A DNA stretch of 64,000 nt from an uncultured Alistipes sp. (lineage in GTDB: Bacteria > Bacteroidota > Bacteroidia > Bacteroidales > Rikenellaceae), in contig URTU01000001.1 in NCBI GenBank assembly GCA_900550925.1, positions 20,678 to 84,677 of the forward strand, written 5' to 3'. Positions within the stretch are counted from its first letter, which is position 1. Each line of letters begins with the position of its first letter. Below are positions 45,883 to 56,441 of the stretch, piece by piece. The position numbers and the translations under genes were made by a program. The notes beneath the pieces are model-generated. The model saw only the letters and a list, made by a program, of their open reading frames with translations. It did no database searches and was not told the origin of the DNA.

Positions 45883-47217
45883 ATGAACGTCAACAATCTT
45901 ATGGCGGATCTCGAACGCCGCCATCCAGGTGAAAAAGAGTATCTCCAGGCCGTTCGCGAAGTCCTGATGACCGTGGAGGAGACCTACAATCAGCACCCTG
46001 AATTCGAGGCCAACCGAATAGCAGAACGTATCGTCGAACCCGACCGCAGCTTCACGTTCAAGGTCGTATGGGTTGACGACCGCGGCGAGGTTCAGGTAAA
46101 TACCGGTTACCGCTTCCAGTTCAACAACGCTATCGGCCCTTACAAGGGCGGCCTGCGTTTCCACCCCAGCGTGAACCCGTCGATCCTCAAGTTCCTCGGC
46201 TTCGAACAGATATTCAAGAACGCCCTGACAACCCTCCCGATGGGCGGTGCAAAGGGCGGTTCCGACTTCAACCCCAAAGGCAAGTCCGACCGTGAGGTGA
46301 TGCGCTTCTGCCAGGCCTTCATGACCGAACTCTGGCGCCACATCGGTCCCGAAACCGACGTCCCCGCAGGCGATATCGGCGTAGGCGGCCGCGAAATCGG
46401 ATACCTCTACGGAATGTACCGCAAACTCGCCCGTGAAAATACCGGTGTCCTCACCGGAAAGGGTATGACTTACGGAGGTTCGCTCATCCGTCCCGAAGCT
46501 ACCGGTTTCGGTGCCGTATATTTCCTGCGCCAGATGCTCCAGACCGCCGGCGACGAAATCAAGGGAAAGGTCATCGCAATCTCGGGCTTCGGAAACGTTG
46601 CATGGGGCGTTGCCACCAAGGCTACCGAACTCGGCGCAAAGGTCGTTACCATCTCCGGCCCCGACGGTTACATCTATGACCCGGCCGGCCTCGACAGCGA
46701 GAAGATCGCCTATATGCTCGAACTCCGCGCTTCGAACAACGACGTCGTTGCCCCCTATGCCGACCGTTTCCCCGGTTCGACATTCTATGCAGGCCGCAAG
46801 CCGTGGGAGCAGAAGGTCGACATCGCGATGCCCTGCGCTACGCAGAACGAACTCAACGGCGACGATGCCAAGGCTCTCGTAGCGAACGGAGTCGAGATCG
46901 TTGCCGAGGTTTCGAACATGGGTTGCACCCCCGAAGCTATCGACACCTTCATCGCAGCCCGCATTCCGTACGGACCGGGCAAGGCCGTCAATGCCGGCGG
47001 TGTAGCTACATCGGGCCTCGAAATGACGCAGAATGCCCAGAAACTCAACTGGACTGCCGAAGAGGTCGATGCAAAACTGCACCAGATCATGTCATCGATC
47101 CACGCCGCATGTCTCGAATACGGCCAGGAGGATGGTTACATCAACTACATGAAGGGCGCAAATATCGCCGGATTCATGAAGGTTGCAAAATCGATGGTCG
47201 AGCAGGGTATTATTTAA
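45883..47217 (+). CDS. gdhA: Glutamate dehydrogenase (hexameric, probably NADP-type)
   Basis: Interconverts 2-oxoglutarate plus ammonia and glutamate, and is a main nitrogen entry route. The 444-residue length is exactly that of the small hexameric class. Motifs are: YRFQFNNAIGPYKGGLRFHPSV (substrate), the catalytic PMGGAKGGSDFNPKGKSD, DVPAGDIGVGGREIGYLYG, and the Rossmann motif ISGFGNVAWGVATKA. Coenzyme choice cannot be read with certainty. A TAGTTTTG -7-like element lies near 45845-45852. A strong terminator follows. Confidence 0.97.
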   Translation: MNVNNLMADLERRHPGEKEYLQAVREVLMTVEETYNQHPEFEANRIAERIVEPDRSFTFKVVWVDDRGEVQVNTGYRFQFNNAIGPYKGGLRFHPSVNPSILKFLGFEQIFKNALTTLPMGGAKGGSDFNPKGKSDREVMRFCQAFMTELWRHIGPETDVPAGDIGVGGREIGYLYGMYRKLARENTGVLTGKGMTYGGSLIRPEATGFGAVYFLRQMLQTAGDEIKGKVIAISGFGNVAWGVATKATELGAKVVTISGPDGYIYDPAGLDSEKIAYMLELRASNNDVVAPYADRFPGSTFYAGRKPWEQKVDIAMPCATQNELNGDDAKALVANGVEIVAEVSNMGCTPEAIDTFIAARIPYGPGKAVNAGGVATSGLEMTQNAQKLNWTAEEVDAKLHQIMSSIHAACLEYGQEDGYINYMKGANIAGFMKVAKSMVEQGII

Positions 47218-47241
47218 TTCCGGCCGACTTGTCGGACACAA

Positions 47242-47280
47242 AACGGTGTCGGTCCCGTCGAAGGACCGGCACCGTTTTTT
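47242..47280 (+). terminator. Terminator of gdhA
   Basis: A 14-bp stem (47242-47255 with 47263-47276, G-U tolerant), 7-base loop, then TTTTTT. Confidence 0.88.
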
Positions 47281-47419
47281 ACTGCCGTTGCCTCTGCACG
47301 TGTGCAGGAGCAATGCGGCCGGTCCAATGTTTCGGGCCGGCGGGGCGGATTTCAGTCCCCACGATCACCCAGACAAGGCATTGATACGGCCATCAATAGG
47401 AGTATTTGCGAAAAAAGCG

Positions 47420-47427
47420 TATCTTTG
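47420..47427 (+). promoter_or_regulatory. -7 element of the DUF4465 lipoprotein gene
   Basis: TATCTTTG, consensus match, 33 bases before the ATG at 47461. A TTTG is 11 bases upstream, too close to be the -33 element. Confidence 0.45.
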
Positions 47428-47460
47428 CCCCGCAATACAAAAAATAAACAGACAAAAAAA

Positions 47461-48171
47461 ATGAGAAAGTTCACACTGACACTTCTTTTCATCTCGGCAG
47501 CCATGCTGACCGCCGTATCGTGCTCGAAAGACGAAGAGCCCCAGACCGTTACCGTAACCTTCGACATGGCCCAGATCGACGACTCGGGATATATCAACGA
47601 CGGCACCTATACCGAAAACGGAATCACCTTTGCCAACTCGTATGATGCGACATACGGCTCATGGAGCGGGTTCGCACTGTCGAACTGCACCGACATGCAG
47701 ACTACCGGTTACGCCAACCAATACAGCGTCTACGCGACCGGCGGCGCAGCCAATTCCAGGAATTTTGCCGTGGCATACTACGAAGCATATACAAATACCC
47801 CTGCAAAATTCTCGTTCGAGGCCGGAAAGGAGTTTACAATCAACTCGCTGGCCGTAAACAACTCGACATACGTCTATCTCGACATCCTCAACGGTAGCGC
47901 ATATTCGAAGAAATTCACCACGGGCGACTGGTACAAGGTCATCTTCACCGGTTACACTGCGGCCGGGACCGAAGCCGGAAAGGTCGAGTTCTATGCCGCC
48001 GACTATCGGGGCACCACTCCATACCTGTGCGACAAGTGGACTACGGTCGACCTCAGCTCGCTCGGAAAGGTTAACCGGATCGAGATCTCGATGGATTCGT
48101 CCGACACGGGTGAATACGGCATCAACACCCCCTGCTACATCTGCATCGACAACGTAACCTACCAGCTCTGA
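47461..48171 (+). CDS. DUF4465-family surface lipoprotein
   Basis: A 236-residue lipoprotein (lipobox AVSC, Cys21). The mature part is a DUF4465 beta-sandwich: TVTFDMAQIDDSGYINDG, then SYDATYGSWSGFALSNCTDM, ANQYSVYATGG, NFAVAYYE, and the end SDTGEYGINTPCYICIDNVT, all family landmarks. Proteins of this family are outer-surface binding proteins in gut Bacteroidota. The ligand here is unknown and no transporter is next to it. The ATG at 47461 follows an A-rich stretch. rnhA begins 85 bases later. Confidence 0.85.
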   Translation: MRKFTLTLLFISAAMLTAVSCSKDEEPQTVTVTFDMAQIDDSGYINDGTYTENGITFANSYDATYGSWSGFALSNCTDMQTTGYANQYSVYATGGAANSRNFAVAYYEAYTNTPAKFSFEAGKEFTINSLAVNNSTYVYLDILNGSAYSKKFTTGDWYKVIFTGYTAAGTEAGKVEFYAADYRGTTPYLCDKWTTVDLSSLGKVNRIEISMDSSDTGEYGINTPCYICIDNVTYQL

Positions 48172-48256
48172 CGGTCCGGCAGCATCCGGGAGTCGCTCCC
48201 GTCTCGGCCGACGCAACGCTGAACAGCCCCCCAAAAAACACACAGCCATACAATCC

Positions 48257-48712
48257 ATGCCTGAAGTCACCATATATACCGACGGATCGTCGCGCGGAAA
48301 CCCGGGCGCAGGCGGTTACGGGGTCGTGCTGATCTCGCACCCCTACCGCAAGGAGCTAAGCGAGGGATTCCGCCTCACAACAAACAACCGCATGGAGTTG
48401 CTGGCCGTAATCAAGGGGCTCGAAGCTCTAAAGATCGACGGCACGACAGCTACCGTATACTCCGACTCGAAGTATGTAGTCGATGCCGTCGAGAAGGGTT
48501 GGGTCTTCAACTGGGAACGCAAAGGCTTCTCCGGAAAGAAGAATCCCGACCTGTGGCGCCGGTTTCTGGCCGTATATCGCCGGCATCGGGTCCGGTTCGT
48601 CTGGATCAAGGGGCACGCCGAAACGGTCGAGAACAACCGCTGTGACCAGTTGGCCGTAGCCGCCGCCACCGGCAGCAAACTGCTTGAAGATACAGGGTAT
48701 ACACCCGAATAA
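48257..48712 (+). CDS. rnhA: Ribonuclease HI
   Basis: Cleaves the RNA strand of RNA-DNA hybrids. The 151-residue protein carries all catalytic residues: Asp9 (IYTDGSSRGNPG), Glu47 (NNRMELLAV), Asp70 (YSDSKYVVD) and Asp130 (NNRCDQLA), with the His of WIKGHAE at position 120. The basic-protrusion segment (GWVFNWERKGFSGKKNPDLW) is present. Length matches E. coli RNase HI. Confidence 0.97.
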   Translation: MPEVTIYTDGSSRGNPGAGGYGVVLISHPYRKELSEGFRLTTNNRMELLAVIKGLEALKIDGTTATVYSDSKYVVDAVEKGWVFNWERKGFSGKKNPDLWRRFLAVYRRHRVRFVWIKGHAETVENNRCDQLAVAAATGSKLLEDTGYTPE

Positions 48713-48734
48713 ACCCCATAACACCAACTGTCAC

Positions 48735-49700
48735 ATGATGGAAATATTACTTACCATCGCAGGATTGGCGCTGATTCTGGTCGGCGCCAATTACCTTACC
48801 GACGGTTCGGCAGCCCTGGCCCGCAGATTCCATATCTCGGAGTTCATCGTCGGCCTGACCGTCGTCGCAATCGGAACCTCGACGCCCGAACTGATCGTCA
48901 GCGTCATGTCGGCAATCCACGGAAGCGGCGAAATGGCAATCGGAAACGTAACCGGATCGAACGTCTTCAACGGATTGTTCATACTCGGAATCAGCGCACT
49001 GATCGCCCCGGTGCCACTCACCGGCAACAACATCAAGAAAGATATCCCGTTCGGAGTACTGGCTTCGGTGATCCTGCTGGTGGTCTGCTGTGACGTGGCT
49101 CTCGGCAGCGACTCGTCAGACAACGTCGGCCGCGACGAAGGCATCATTCTGCTTCTGCTCTTCATCGTCTTCATCTGCTATTCGATATTCTCGGCATCGG
49201 GGCAGGAGGCCAAAACCTCCTCCGAGCAGCAATCCACCCCCCAAAAGACAACCCCGCTGTGGCTCACCTTCGTGATGATCATCGGAGGCCTTGCGGCACT
49301 GGTTTTCGGTGGCAATCTGTTCCAGACCAATGCCGCACAGATGGCACGATCGTTCGGGATCAGCGAGTCGGTTATCGCCATCACGCTCATGGCCGGCGGA
49401 ACATCACTTCCCGAACTCGCCGCAAGTGTCGTCTCGGCCGTGAAGGGGAAACCCGAAATGTCGATGGGAAATGTCCTCGGCTCGAACATTACCAATATCT
49501 TCCTGGTGCTCGGCGCTTCGGCAACGATCACACCACTCTCGCTCGGAGGTATTTCGATCACCGACCTGGCGGCCGTACTGCTCGCTTCGGTACTGCTATG
49601 GCTCACCGCGTTCACATTCCGCCGCCGCGTAATAGACCGCTTCGAAGGGGCGTTGTTCGTCATTCTATACATCGGATATATCTGGTATGTGGTAGCCTGA
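48735..49700 (+). CDS. Calcium/sodium antiporter (CaCA family)
   Basis: A 321-residue inner-membrane exchanger with about ten TM helices in two inverted halves. Each half has an alpha-repeat: VGLTVVAIGTSTPELIVSV with GNVTGSNVFN, and IAITLMAGGTSLPELAASV with GNVLGSNITNIFLV. I use the ATG at 48735; the ATG at 48738 is equally possible. A loop of about 50 residues separates the halves. It lies 22 bases after rnhA, and a strong terminator shared with groEL lies past it. Confidence 0.94.
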   Translation: MMEILLTIAGLALILVGANYLTDGSAALARRFHISEFIVGLTVVAIGTSTPELIVSVMSAIHGSGEMAIGNVTGSNVFNGLFILGISALIAPVPLTGNNIKKDIPFGVLASVILLVVCCDVALGSDSSDNVGRDEGIILLLLFIVFICYSIFSASGQEAKTSSEQQSTPQKTTPLWLTFVMIIGGLAALVFGGNLFQTNAAQMARSFGISESVIAITLMAGGTSLPELAASVVSAVKGKPEMSMGNVLGSNITNIFLVLGASATITPLSLGGISITDLAAVLLASVLLWLTAFTFRRRVIDRFEGALFVILYIGYIWYVVA

Positions 49701-49843
49701 CCCATACGGTCCTTAATCCCATATGCCGTACCGGCCCGTCCCGCCGTATTCATTACCGGCCCCGGGCGGCCACAATACACATCACGAGCGGCGCTATACC
49801 GTCCCATACGGCAATCGGGCCTCGATGCAAACCAATAAAAACA

Positions 49844-49879
49844 AAAAAACGGGTCTCAGTCTCCTGAGACCCGTTTTTT
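49844..49879. terminator. Bidirectional terminator between the antiporter gene and groEL
   Basis: A perfect 16-bp stem (49844-49859 with 49864-49879) including six A on the left and six T on the right, with a 4-base loop. It ends both convergent units. Confidence 0.9.
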
Positions 49880-49904
49880 CAACCCGCGTATCGGGTACGC
49901 ATCA

Positions 49905-51548
<1,644 letters not shown>

Positions 51549-51567
51549 TCAATTGAACCGATTAACA

Positions 51568-51837
51568 TCAAATAATTGCCAGAATATCGCTCTGACGCAT
51601 GATAATATAGCTTTCGCCATCGATCTGAATCTCCGTGCCGGCATACTTGCCGTACAGGACCTGATCGCCGACCTTGACCTCCATCTTCACCTCCGAGGTG
51701 CCGGGGCCTACGGCTATAACTTTGCCTGCAAGGGGTTTCTCCTTGGCCGTGTCAGGAATAAACAATCCGCCGGCCGTCTTCTCCTCTGCCGGGTTGGGCA
51801 GGATGAGAACTCTGTCTGATAATGGTTTTACATTCAT
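51568..51837 (-). CDS. groES: Co-chaperonin GroES (10 kDa)
   Basis: The 89-residue lid of the GroEL chamber. It has [20 protein letters not shown], the mobile-loop stretch [21 protein letters not shown], and the closing [19 protein letters not shown]. First gene of the groES-groEL operon. The AT-rich 60 bases before the ATG probably hold the promoter. No exact TAnnTTTG was found there. Confidence 0.98.
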   Translation of the reverse strand: MNVKPLSDRVLILPNPAEEKTAGGLFIPDTAKEKPLAGKVIAVGPGTSEVKMEVKVGDQVLYGKYAGTEIQIDGESYIIMRQSDILAII

Positions 51838-52134
51838 TGTCGTATATTTTTAAATTGTTTGCAAATACTTATTCGCTGAACAAAGTTCGCTTCCTGATTC
51901 ATCAATCGGTATGCCAAACGGTTTTTGACACAGTTTTGTGACAAAAAATGCCATCCGGGCACCGGTTTTACAAATATTATGGCACGCCGCTCTGACACTT
52001 TGTCACCCGACGGTCCGCACCGCTCCGAAATAACCGCCCCCGCCGTGACGGCTCGTGCCGCAAAACTGTCAATAGAGCCCCAACATACACTCCTCCCAAC
52101 CGACATTGGCAATACCGGTACGGCGGCATGCCAC

Positions 52135-52815
52135 CTATCGCGAACGCCGTTTCATCTTACGGATAACAGCCTTGTCGGCATCGCTCACGCGGTACGACTC
52201 GATTATCTTCTGCAATGCCCTGTTATATGTACGGTCATCGAGCGGACACCCTTCGCCGAGCCACTGCATCGTCCGCTGCGGGAACTTCACACAGCACACC
52301 GAAACCGCCCACGCAACACCCATACTGGCATAATAGGCCTCGCAACGGCACTCCCCGAACAACTTCAACAGCGCCTCCAGATGCTCCCCGTCGATGAAGT
52401 TCCCGGTCGCCATCACCACCGCAAACCGTATTTCGTATTCCGCCACGGAATGGAAATAGGGCTGTATGAACTGCCACATCGGCTCCCGTTCATCGGCCCG
52501 CAGCCGCCAGCAGAAACAGTCGCATACCGCCCAGTTGTCGATCTCGGGAACGAACCGCGCGACATGCTCCAGCTTCTCATCCGTCGGACATTTGGCGTAC
52601 CCGATCACCATTCCCTTCAACATCCGCTCCTCGAAGTATCGGCACTCGGTCTGACTGACGAATCTGCGCCAATCCCCGCGGGCAATTTCGCGGGCCAGCG
52701 CCCGCAACCGAGGAATCCGAACACCAAGCATCTCGCCGGCCCCGGGAATCAGCGAGGCATTGAAATCACGATAGGCCGGATCGGCCATTTCGTACAGTTT
52801 TTCCCTGACAGTCAT
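52135..52815 (-). CDS. AlkD-like DNA alkylation repair protein (HEAT-repeat glycosylase family)
   Basis: A 226-residue all-helical protein of the DNA-alkylation-repair family, which removes bulky or cationic alkylated bases such as 3- and 7-methylpurines. Family marks: MLGVRIPRLRALAREIA at ~30-46, YFEERMLKGMVIGYA, EIDNWAVCDCFCWRL with the tryptophan and aspartate of the active-site helix, and WAVSVCCVKFP. It stands alone between groES and rpsT. A TATCTTTG -7 element (52845-52852, minus) lies about 30 bases before the ATG. Catalytic activity is likely but some homologues are inactive. Confidence 0.88.
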   Translation of the reverse strand: MTVREKLYEMADPAYRDFNASLIPGAGEMLGVRIPRLRALAREIARGDWRRFVSQTECRYFEERMLKGMVIGYAKCPTDEKLEHVARFVPEIDNWAVCDCFCWRLRADEREPMWQFIQPYFHSVAEYEIRFAVVMATGNFIDGEHLEALLKLFGECRCEAYYASMGVAWAVSVCCVKFPQRTMQWLGEGCPLDDRTYNRALQKIIESYRVSDADKAVIRKMKRRSR

Positions 52816-52990
52816 ATTCTCTTAAGCATTAATCGTTTCACGGACAAAGATACACTTTTTAATAATAAAATCCGGAATCTATCGGCCATCCTCCGGCAGC
52901 GACAGACCTGACTGCCCAAGCATGGCACCCCCTCGGCAGCGACATACGCAGTTTTTTCCGCCCCTTCCCACACCTACACACCGCTCCGGC
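52816..52990. other. Intergenic stretch between the alkD-like gene and the rpsT terminator
   Basis: No gene seen. It holds the probable promoter of the alkD-like gene (minus). The right part is AT/GC mixed with no clear structure. Confidence 0.4.
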
Positions 52991-53028
52991 AAAAAAATAA
53001 AAAGGGTGTCTTTTGTGAAAGACACCCT
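52991..53028 (-). terminator. Terminator of rpsT
   Basis: Minus strand: 11-bp stem (53018-53028 with 53003-53013), 4-base loop, then a T-rich tract (CTTTTTTATTTTTTT-like, plus-strand A runs at 52991-53002). Confidence 0.85.
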
Positions 53029-53114
53029 AAAATCTCAAATCCTTTATATCGCTACACGTTCCTCACGGAGCATCGATTCTAAACACGCTCCGCCCGCGCC
53101 CGGGAATCCCGAGA

Positions 53115-53366
53115 TTAGAGCGAATTGACATGCAACTGCAGGCTGCTCTTCAGGTTACCGGCCTTGTTCTTGTGAATGATGTGAAGTTTGGCCAGTTTGT
53201 CGAGCATCGAGCTTACCTTCGGCAGCAATGCCTCGGCTGCGCTCTTCTCGCTGGTATTGCGAAGCGCCTTAACGGCATTGCGGGCCGTCTTGTGATAAAG
53301 ACGGTTGTGAGCACGCTTGGTAACGGTCTGACGGATTCTCTTTTCCGATGACTTATGGTTTGCCAT
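53115..53366 (-). CDS. rpsT: Ribosomal protein S20
   Basis: An 83-residue, very basic small-subunit protein that binds 16S rRNA. The pattern MANHKSSEKRIRQTVTKRAHN, then YHKTARNAVKALRN, and LDKLAKLHIIHKNKAGNLKS is that of S20. It is encoded just after tRNA-Glu on the same strand. Both appear to share one promoter, so the tRNA would be cut from the 5' end of the rpsT mRNA. Confidence 0.97.
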   Translation of the reverse strand: MANHKSSEKRIRQTVTKRAHNRLYHKTARNAVKALRNTSEKSAAEALLPKVSSMLDKLAKLHIIHKNKAGNLKSSLQLHVNSL

Positions 53367-53407
53367 AATAACTCTTTTTTTAATTCTCTTGTTTCTCTCT
53401 CGATTCG

Positions 53408-53479
53408 TAGCCCATAGGAGAATCGAACTCCTCTTTCAAGAATGAAAATCTTGCGTCCTAGCCGATAGACGAATGGGCC
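53408..53479 (-). tRNA. tRNA-Glu (anticodon TTC)
   Basis: Minus strand, 72 bases without an encoded CCA. Acceptor GGCCCAT pairs with ATGGGCT (G1-U72), then discriminator A. The anticodon stem CAAGA/TCTTG holds TTTTCAT, giving anticodon UUC (Glu). D arm GTCTATCGGCTAGGAC and T arm GGAGTTCGATTCTCC are as expected. Confidence 0.95.
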
Positions 53480-53522
53480 ATCATGCTATAATTTCGTCCC
53501 GTTACGGAGATTTTTAGCGGTG

Positions 53523-53553
53523 CAAAGGTACGTAAAAAACTTTTACCAACAAA
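53523..53553 (-). promoter_or_regulatory. Promoter of the tRNA-Glu/rpsT unit
   Basis: Minus strand: TTTG (53550-53553), 19-base spacer, TACCTTTG (53523-53530), an exact Bacteroidota consensus. Transcription would start about 36 bases before the tRNA. Confidence 0.8.
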
Positions 53554-53756
53554 CTTTCCGGCAATAAAAAATCGAAATATCGCTTTTTTTGTCATCCGGC
53601 CAATGCTTTTGCTGGCAACTGTCCGTCTCCACGCGTGCAGACAAACTCCGCTCCTAACGGCAGCAGACCCACACCTCCGGACTCGGCCAACAGATCTTAC
53701 CCCCCCCTTTAACATCGATCAGAGCGGGGCGAACCTTCTCCCCACCCTCACTTCGG

Positions 53757-56339
53757 TCAGAACTGACCGACACTTTTACGCGACAGCGCCCTTACCAACA
53801 TCCCGTACCACATGGTCAGCGACGTGGCGGCGATTACGATTGCCCAGTCACGCAGACTGATGGGGATCGTACGGAAAACCTCTCCGCCGAACTCGACAAT
53901 GAACCATTGTCCGACAGCAATCACCAGCAGCACGAAAAAGAATGTCCGGCACTGGCTCAGCCCCTTGAACATCGAGCCTGCAATGCCGTATACACGCACG
54001 TTGAACATGTTCCAGAACTGCATGAACACGAACGTGGTAAAGAACAGTGTCAGGTGATATACATCGATTCCTCCGCCCCGGCTCCACACGAACAGCATCG
54101 TGAGCAGAACCACCGTAAAGAGTGCTGCCGTGGACAATATCGTACGGAACATCGTGCGCGAGACGATAAAATCGTCGTTATGGCGCGGCGGGCGCTGCAT
54201 CACCTCGCGGCACGGCGGCAGCGAAGCCATGGCCATAGCCGCAAAGGTATCCATAATCAGGTTTACCCACAGGATCTGGGTTACGGTCAGCGGGAGGGCC
54301 TCGCCGAAGAGCGACCCGATAAACACCACCGCAATGGCCACGAAATTGATCGTCAGCTGGAACATCACGAAACGGCGAATGTTGTCATACAGCGACCGGC
54401 CCCACAGCACGGCCGTAGCAATACTGCGGAACGAGTCGTCGAGCAGCGTGATGTCGCTCGCCTCTTTTGCCACGGCGGTTCCGGTGCCCATCGACAGGCC
54501 GACATCCGCAAAATTCAGCGCCGGAGCATCATTCGTACCGTCGCCCGTCACGGCCACAACCTCGCCCAACTGCTGCAACAGCTTGACCATGCGCTGCTTG
54601 TCGAGCGGGCAGGCACGCGACATGATCTTGATATCGCGCACGCGGCCCAACAACTCCTCGTCGCTCATGGCTGCAAACTCCGAGCCGGTGATTTCATTGC
54701 GCGGGCCGTCCGTCCGGTCATCCCACAACCCGATCCGGCGGGCAATCTCGCGGGCCGTTGCCGACGTGTCGCCCGTAATTATCTTGACCGCAATACCTGC
54801 CGAAAGACATTCGCCTACGGCTGCCGGCACATCCTCACGAACCGGATCGAAGATACCGGCCACTGCCACGAAGCGCAACTTCGCCGAAGCGATTGCCTCC
54901 TGACAGTTGTCCGACGACGTTTCGGCCACGGCCATTGCAATCGTACGCCGGGCTCCATTCTGCATGCGCCGCAGATCCTCCAGCACCGCATCGTCACGGC
55001 CGTCAGCCTCGCACATCGCACGTACAATCTCCGGAGCCCCCTTCACGAACAGCCGCCGGCCAGTCGGGGTATCGGCTATCGTAGCCATATATTTACGCTC
55101 GGTAGTGAAGGTCAGACGGTTCACTATCTCGCACTTCTCGCGTTCCGCCGCATAATCGACACCCTGCGCCCGCATCCACAACAACAGAGCCCCCTCGGTC
55201 GGATTGCCGATCGGTGCACCGGCCCCGTCGAGGAATGCCGTCGTATTGACCGCTATCATCTCGCCCAACGCCGCCATACCGACATTGCCATAGTCGATCA
55301 GTTCGTCGACCTGCATGCGGTTCTGGGTCAGCGTACCGGTCTTGTCGGTACAGATCACCGTCGCCGCACCCATCGTTTCGCAGGCATGCATCTTGCGCAC
55401 CAGGTTGTTGGTCTTGAGCATCCGGCGCATGCTCAGAGCCAGGCTCAGCGTGATGCTCATGGGAAGCCCCTCGGGCATGGCCATGACAACCATCGCCACG
55501 GCAACCATAAATATCTGCAGCACCTCGTTTACGGCATGCAGCCAGCCATATTCCAACATAGTCCCGAAAACGGCCGACTTGACAATCAGCGCAACGAAGA
55601 CAATTCCCGAAAGCACCATTCCGACGCGTCCGATCTTCTGCGACAGACGCTCCAGCTGGCGGGCAAGCGGGGTCGGCTCCTCATGCTCTACGGTAGCCTG
55701 CTCGGCCACCTTTCCGAACTCGGTGCGGTCACCAACGGCCGTAACCTCCATAACGCCGTATCCGTCGACAACGGTCGTACCGTAGAATACGGCATTCGAG
55801 GCGTATGTGGCCTCCTTGTCGAAGAAGCGTTCATCAACGGTCTTTTCGGTCTGGGGCTCGCCCGTCAGGGTCGATTCGTTGACCGACAGCGAAACTGCCT
55901 CAACCAGCGTTCCGTCGGCCGGAACCACCTGTCCCGTCTCGATGAAGACAACGTCTCCTACAACAACCTCACTCTTGCGGATACGGGTCATGGCACCGTC
56001 GCGCATCACCGTAACCTCGACGTCGTCACCCTCGCGGTTGAGCCGCCGGAACCGGCGCATGGCATCGTACTCGAACAGGAATCCGACCACCGTCGACAGA
56101 ATGATTGCGCAGAAGATACCGATCAGTTCAGTCACGCTCGACTCCTCGTCGACAAGCACGACGATAAGCGACAATGCGGCCGCTATCATCAATATACGTA
56201 TGATCGGATCATTGAATTTTTCGGCGAAGAGTTTCCAGACCGATTCACCTTTGGGGGGAGTAATGATATTTGCGCCGTAGAGACGACGGTTTTCGGCTGC
56301 CTGTTTCGAAGTCAGACCTTGCGGTTGATGTTGTTTCAT
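53757..56339 (-). CDS. Calcium-type P-type ATPase (PMCA/SERCA-like, P2)
   Basis: An 860-residue cation-transporting ATPase that is phosphorylated on Asp332 (ICTDKTGTLTQNRM). Domains in order: cation-ATPase N-terminus, TM1-2, actuator domain with LTGEPQTEK (TGE loop), TM3-4 with VVMAMPEGLPMSITL (PEGL is the ion-site motif), N domain with KGAPEI, P domain with VAVTGDGTNDAPAL, and six C-terminal TM helices. The PEGL motif favours Ca2+ (or Ca2+/Mn2+) transport; direction outward. The gene stands alone. No terminator is obvious after it. Confidence 0.94.
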   Translation of the reverse strand: MKQHQPQGLTSKQAAENRRLYGANIITPPKGESVWKLFAEKFNDPIIRILMIAAALSLIVVLVDEESSVTELIGIFCAIILSTVVGFLFEYDAMRRFRRLNREGDDVEVTVMRDGAMTRIRKSEVVVGDVVFIETGQVVPADGTLVEAVSLSVNESTLTGEPQTEKTVDERFFDKEATYASNAVFYGTTVVDGYGVMEVTAVGDRTEFGKVAEQATVEHEEPTPLARQLERLSQKIGRVGMVLSGIVFVALIVKSAVFGTMLEYGWLHAVNEVLQIFMVAVAMVVMAMPEGLPMSITLSLALSMRRMLKTNNLVRKMHACETMGAATVICTDKTGTLTQNRMQVDELIDYGNVGMAALGEMIAVNTTAFLDGAGAPIGNPTEGALLLWMRAQGVDYAAEREKCEIVNRLTFTTERKYMATIADTPTGRRLFVKGAPEIVRAMCEADGRDDAVLEDLRRMQNGARRTIAMAVAETSSDNCQEAIASAKLRFVAVAGIFDPVREDVPAAVGECLSAGIAVKIITGDTSATAREIARRIGLWDDRTDGPRNEITGSEFAAMSDEELLGRVRDIKIMSRACPLDKQRMVKLLQQLGEVVAVTGDGTNDAPALNFADVGLSMGTGTAVAKEASDITLLDDSFRSIATAVLWGRSLYDNIRRFVMFQLTINFVAIAVVFIGSLFGEALPLTVTQILWVNLIMDTFAAMAMASLPPCREVMQRPPRHNDDFIVSRTMFRTILSTAALFTVVLLTMLFVWSRGGGIDVYHLTLFFTTFVFMQFWNMFNVRVYGIAGSMFKGLSQCRTFFFVLLVIAVGQWFIVEFGGEVFRTIPISLRDWAIVIAATSLTMWYGMLVRALSRKSVGQF

Positions 56340-56441
56340 GCTCTATACATGGGATTCTGCAAAATATGTTGCAAAATTAACCAGAGGTGCGGCTCTTCAC
56401 AAATTCCGCACACAAATGTAATCGTATTGTAACACCCGTTT

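Noticed and set aside
51838..52134. CIRCE (HrcA) element before groES
   Set aside because: No TTAGCACTC-n9-GAGTGCTAA-type dyad is present.
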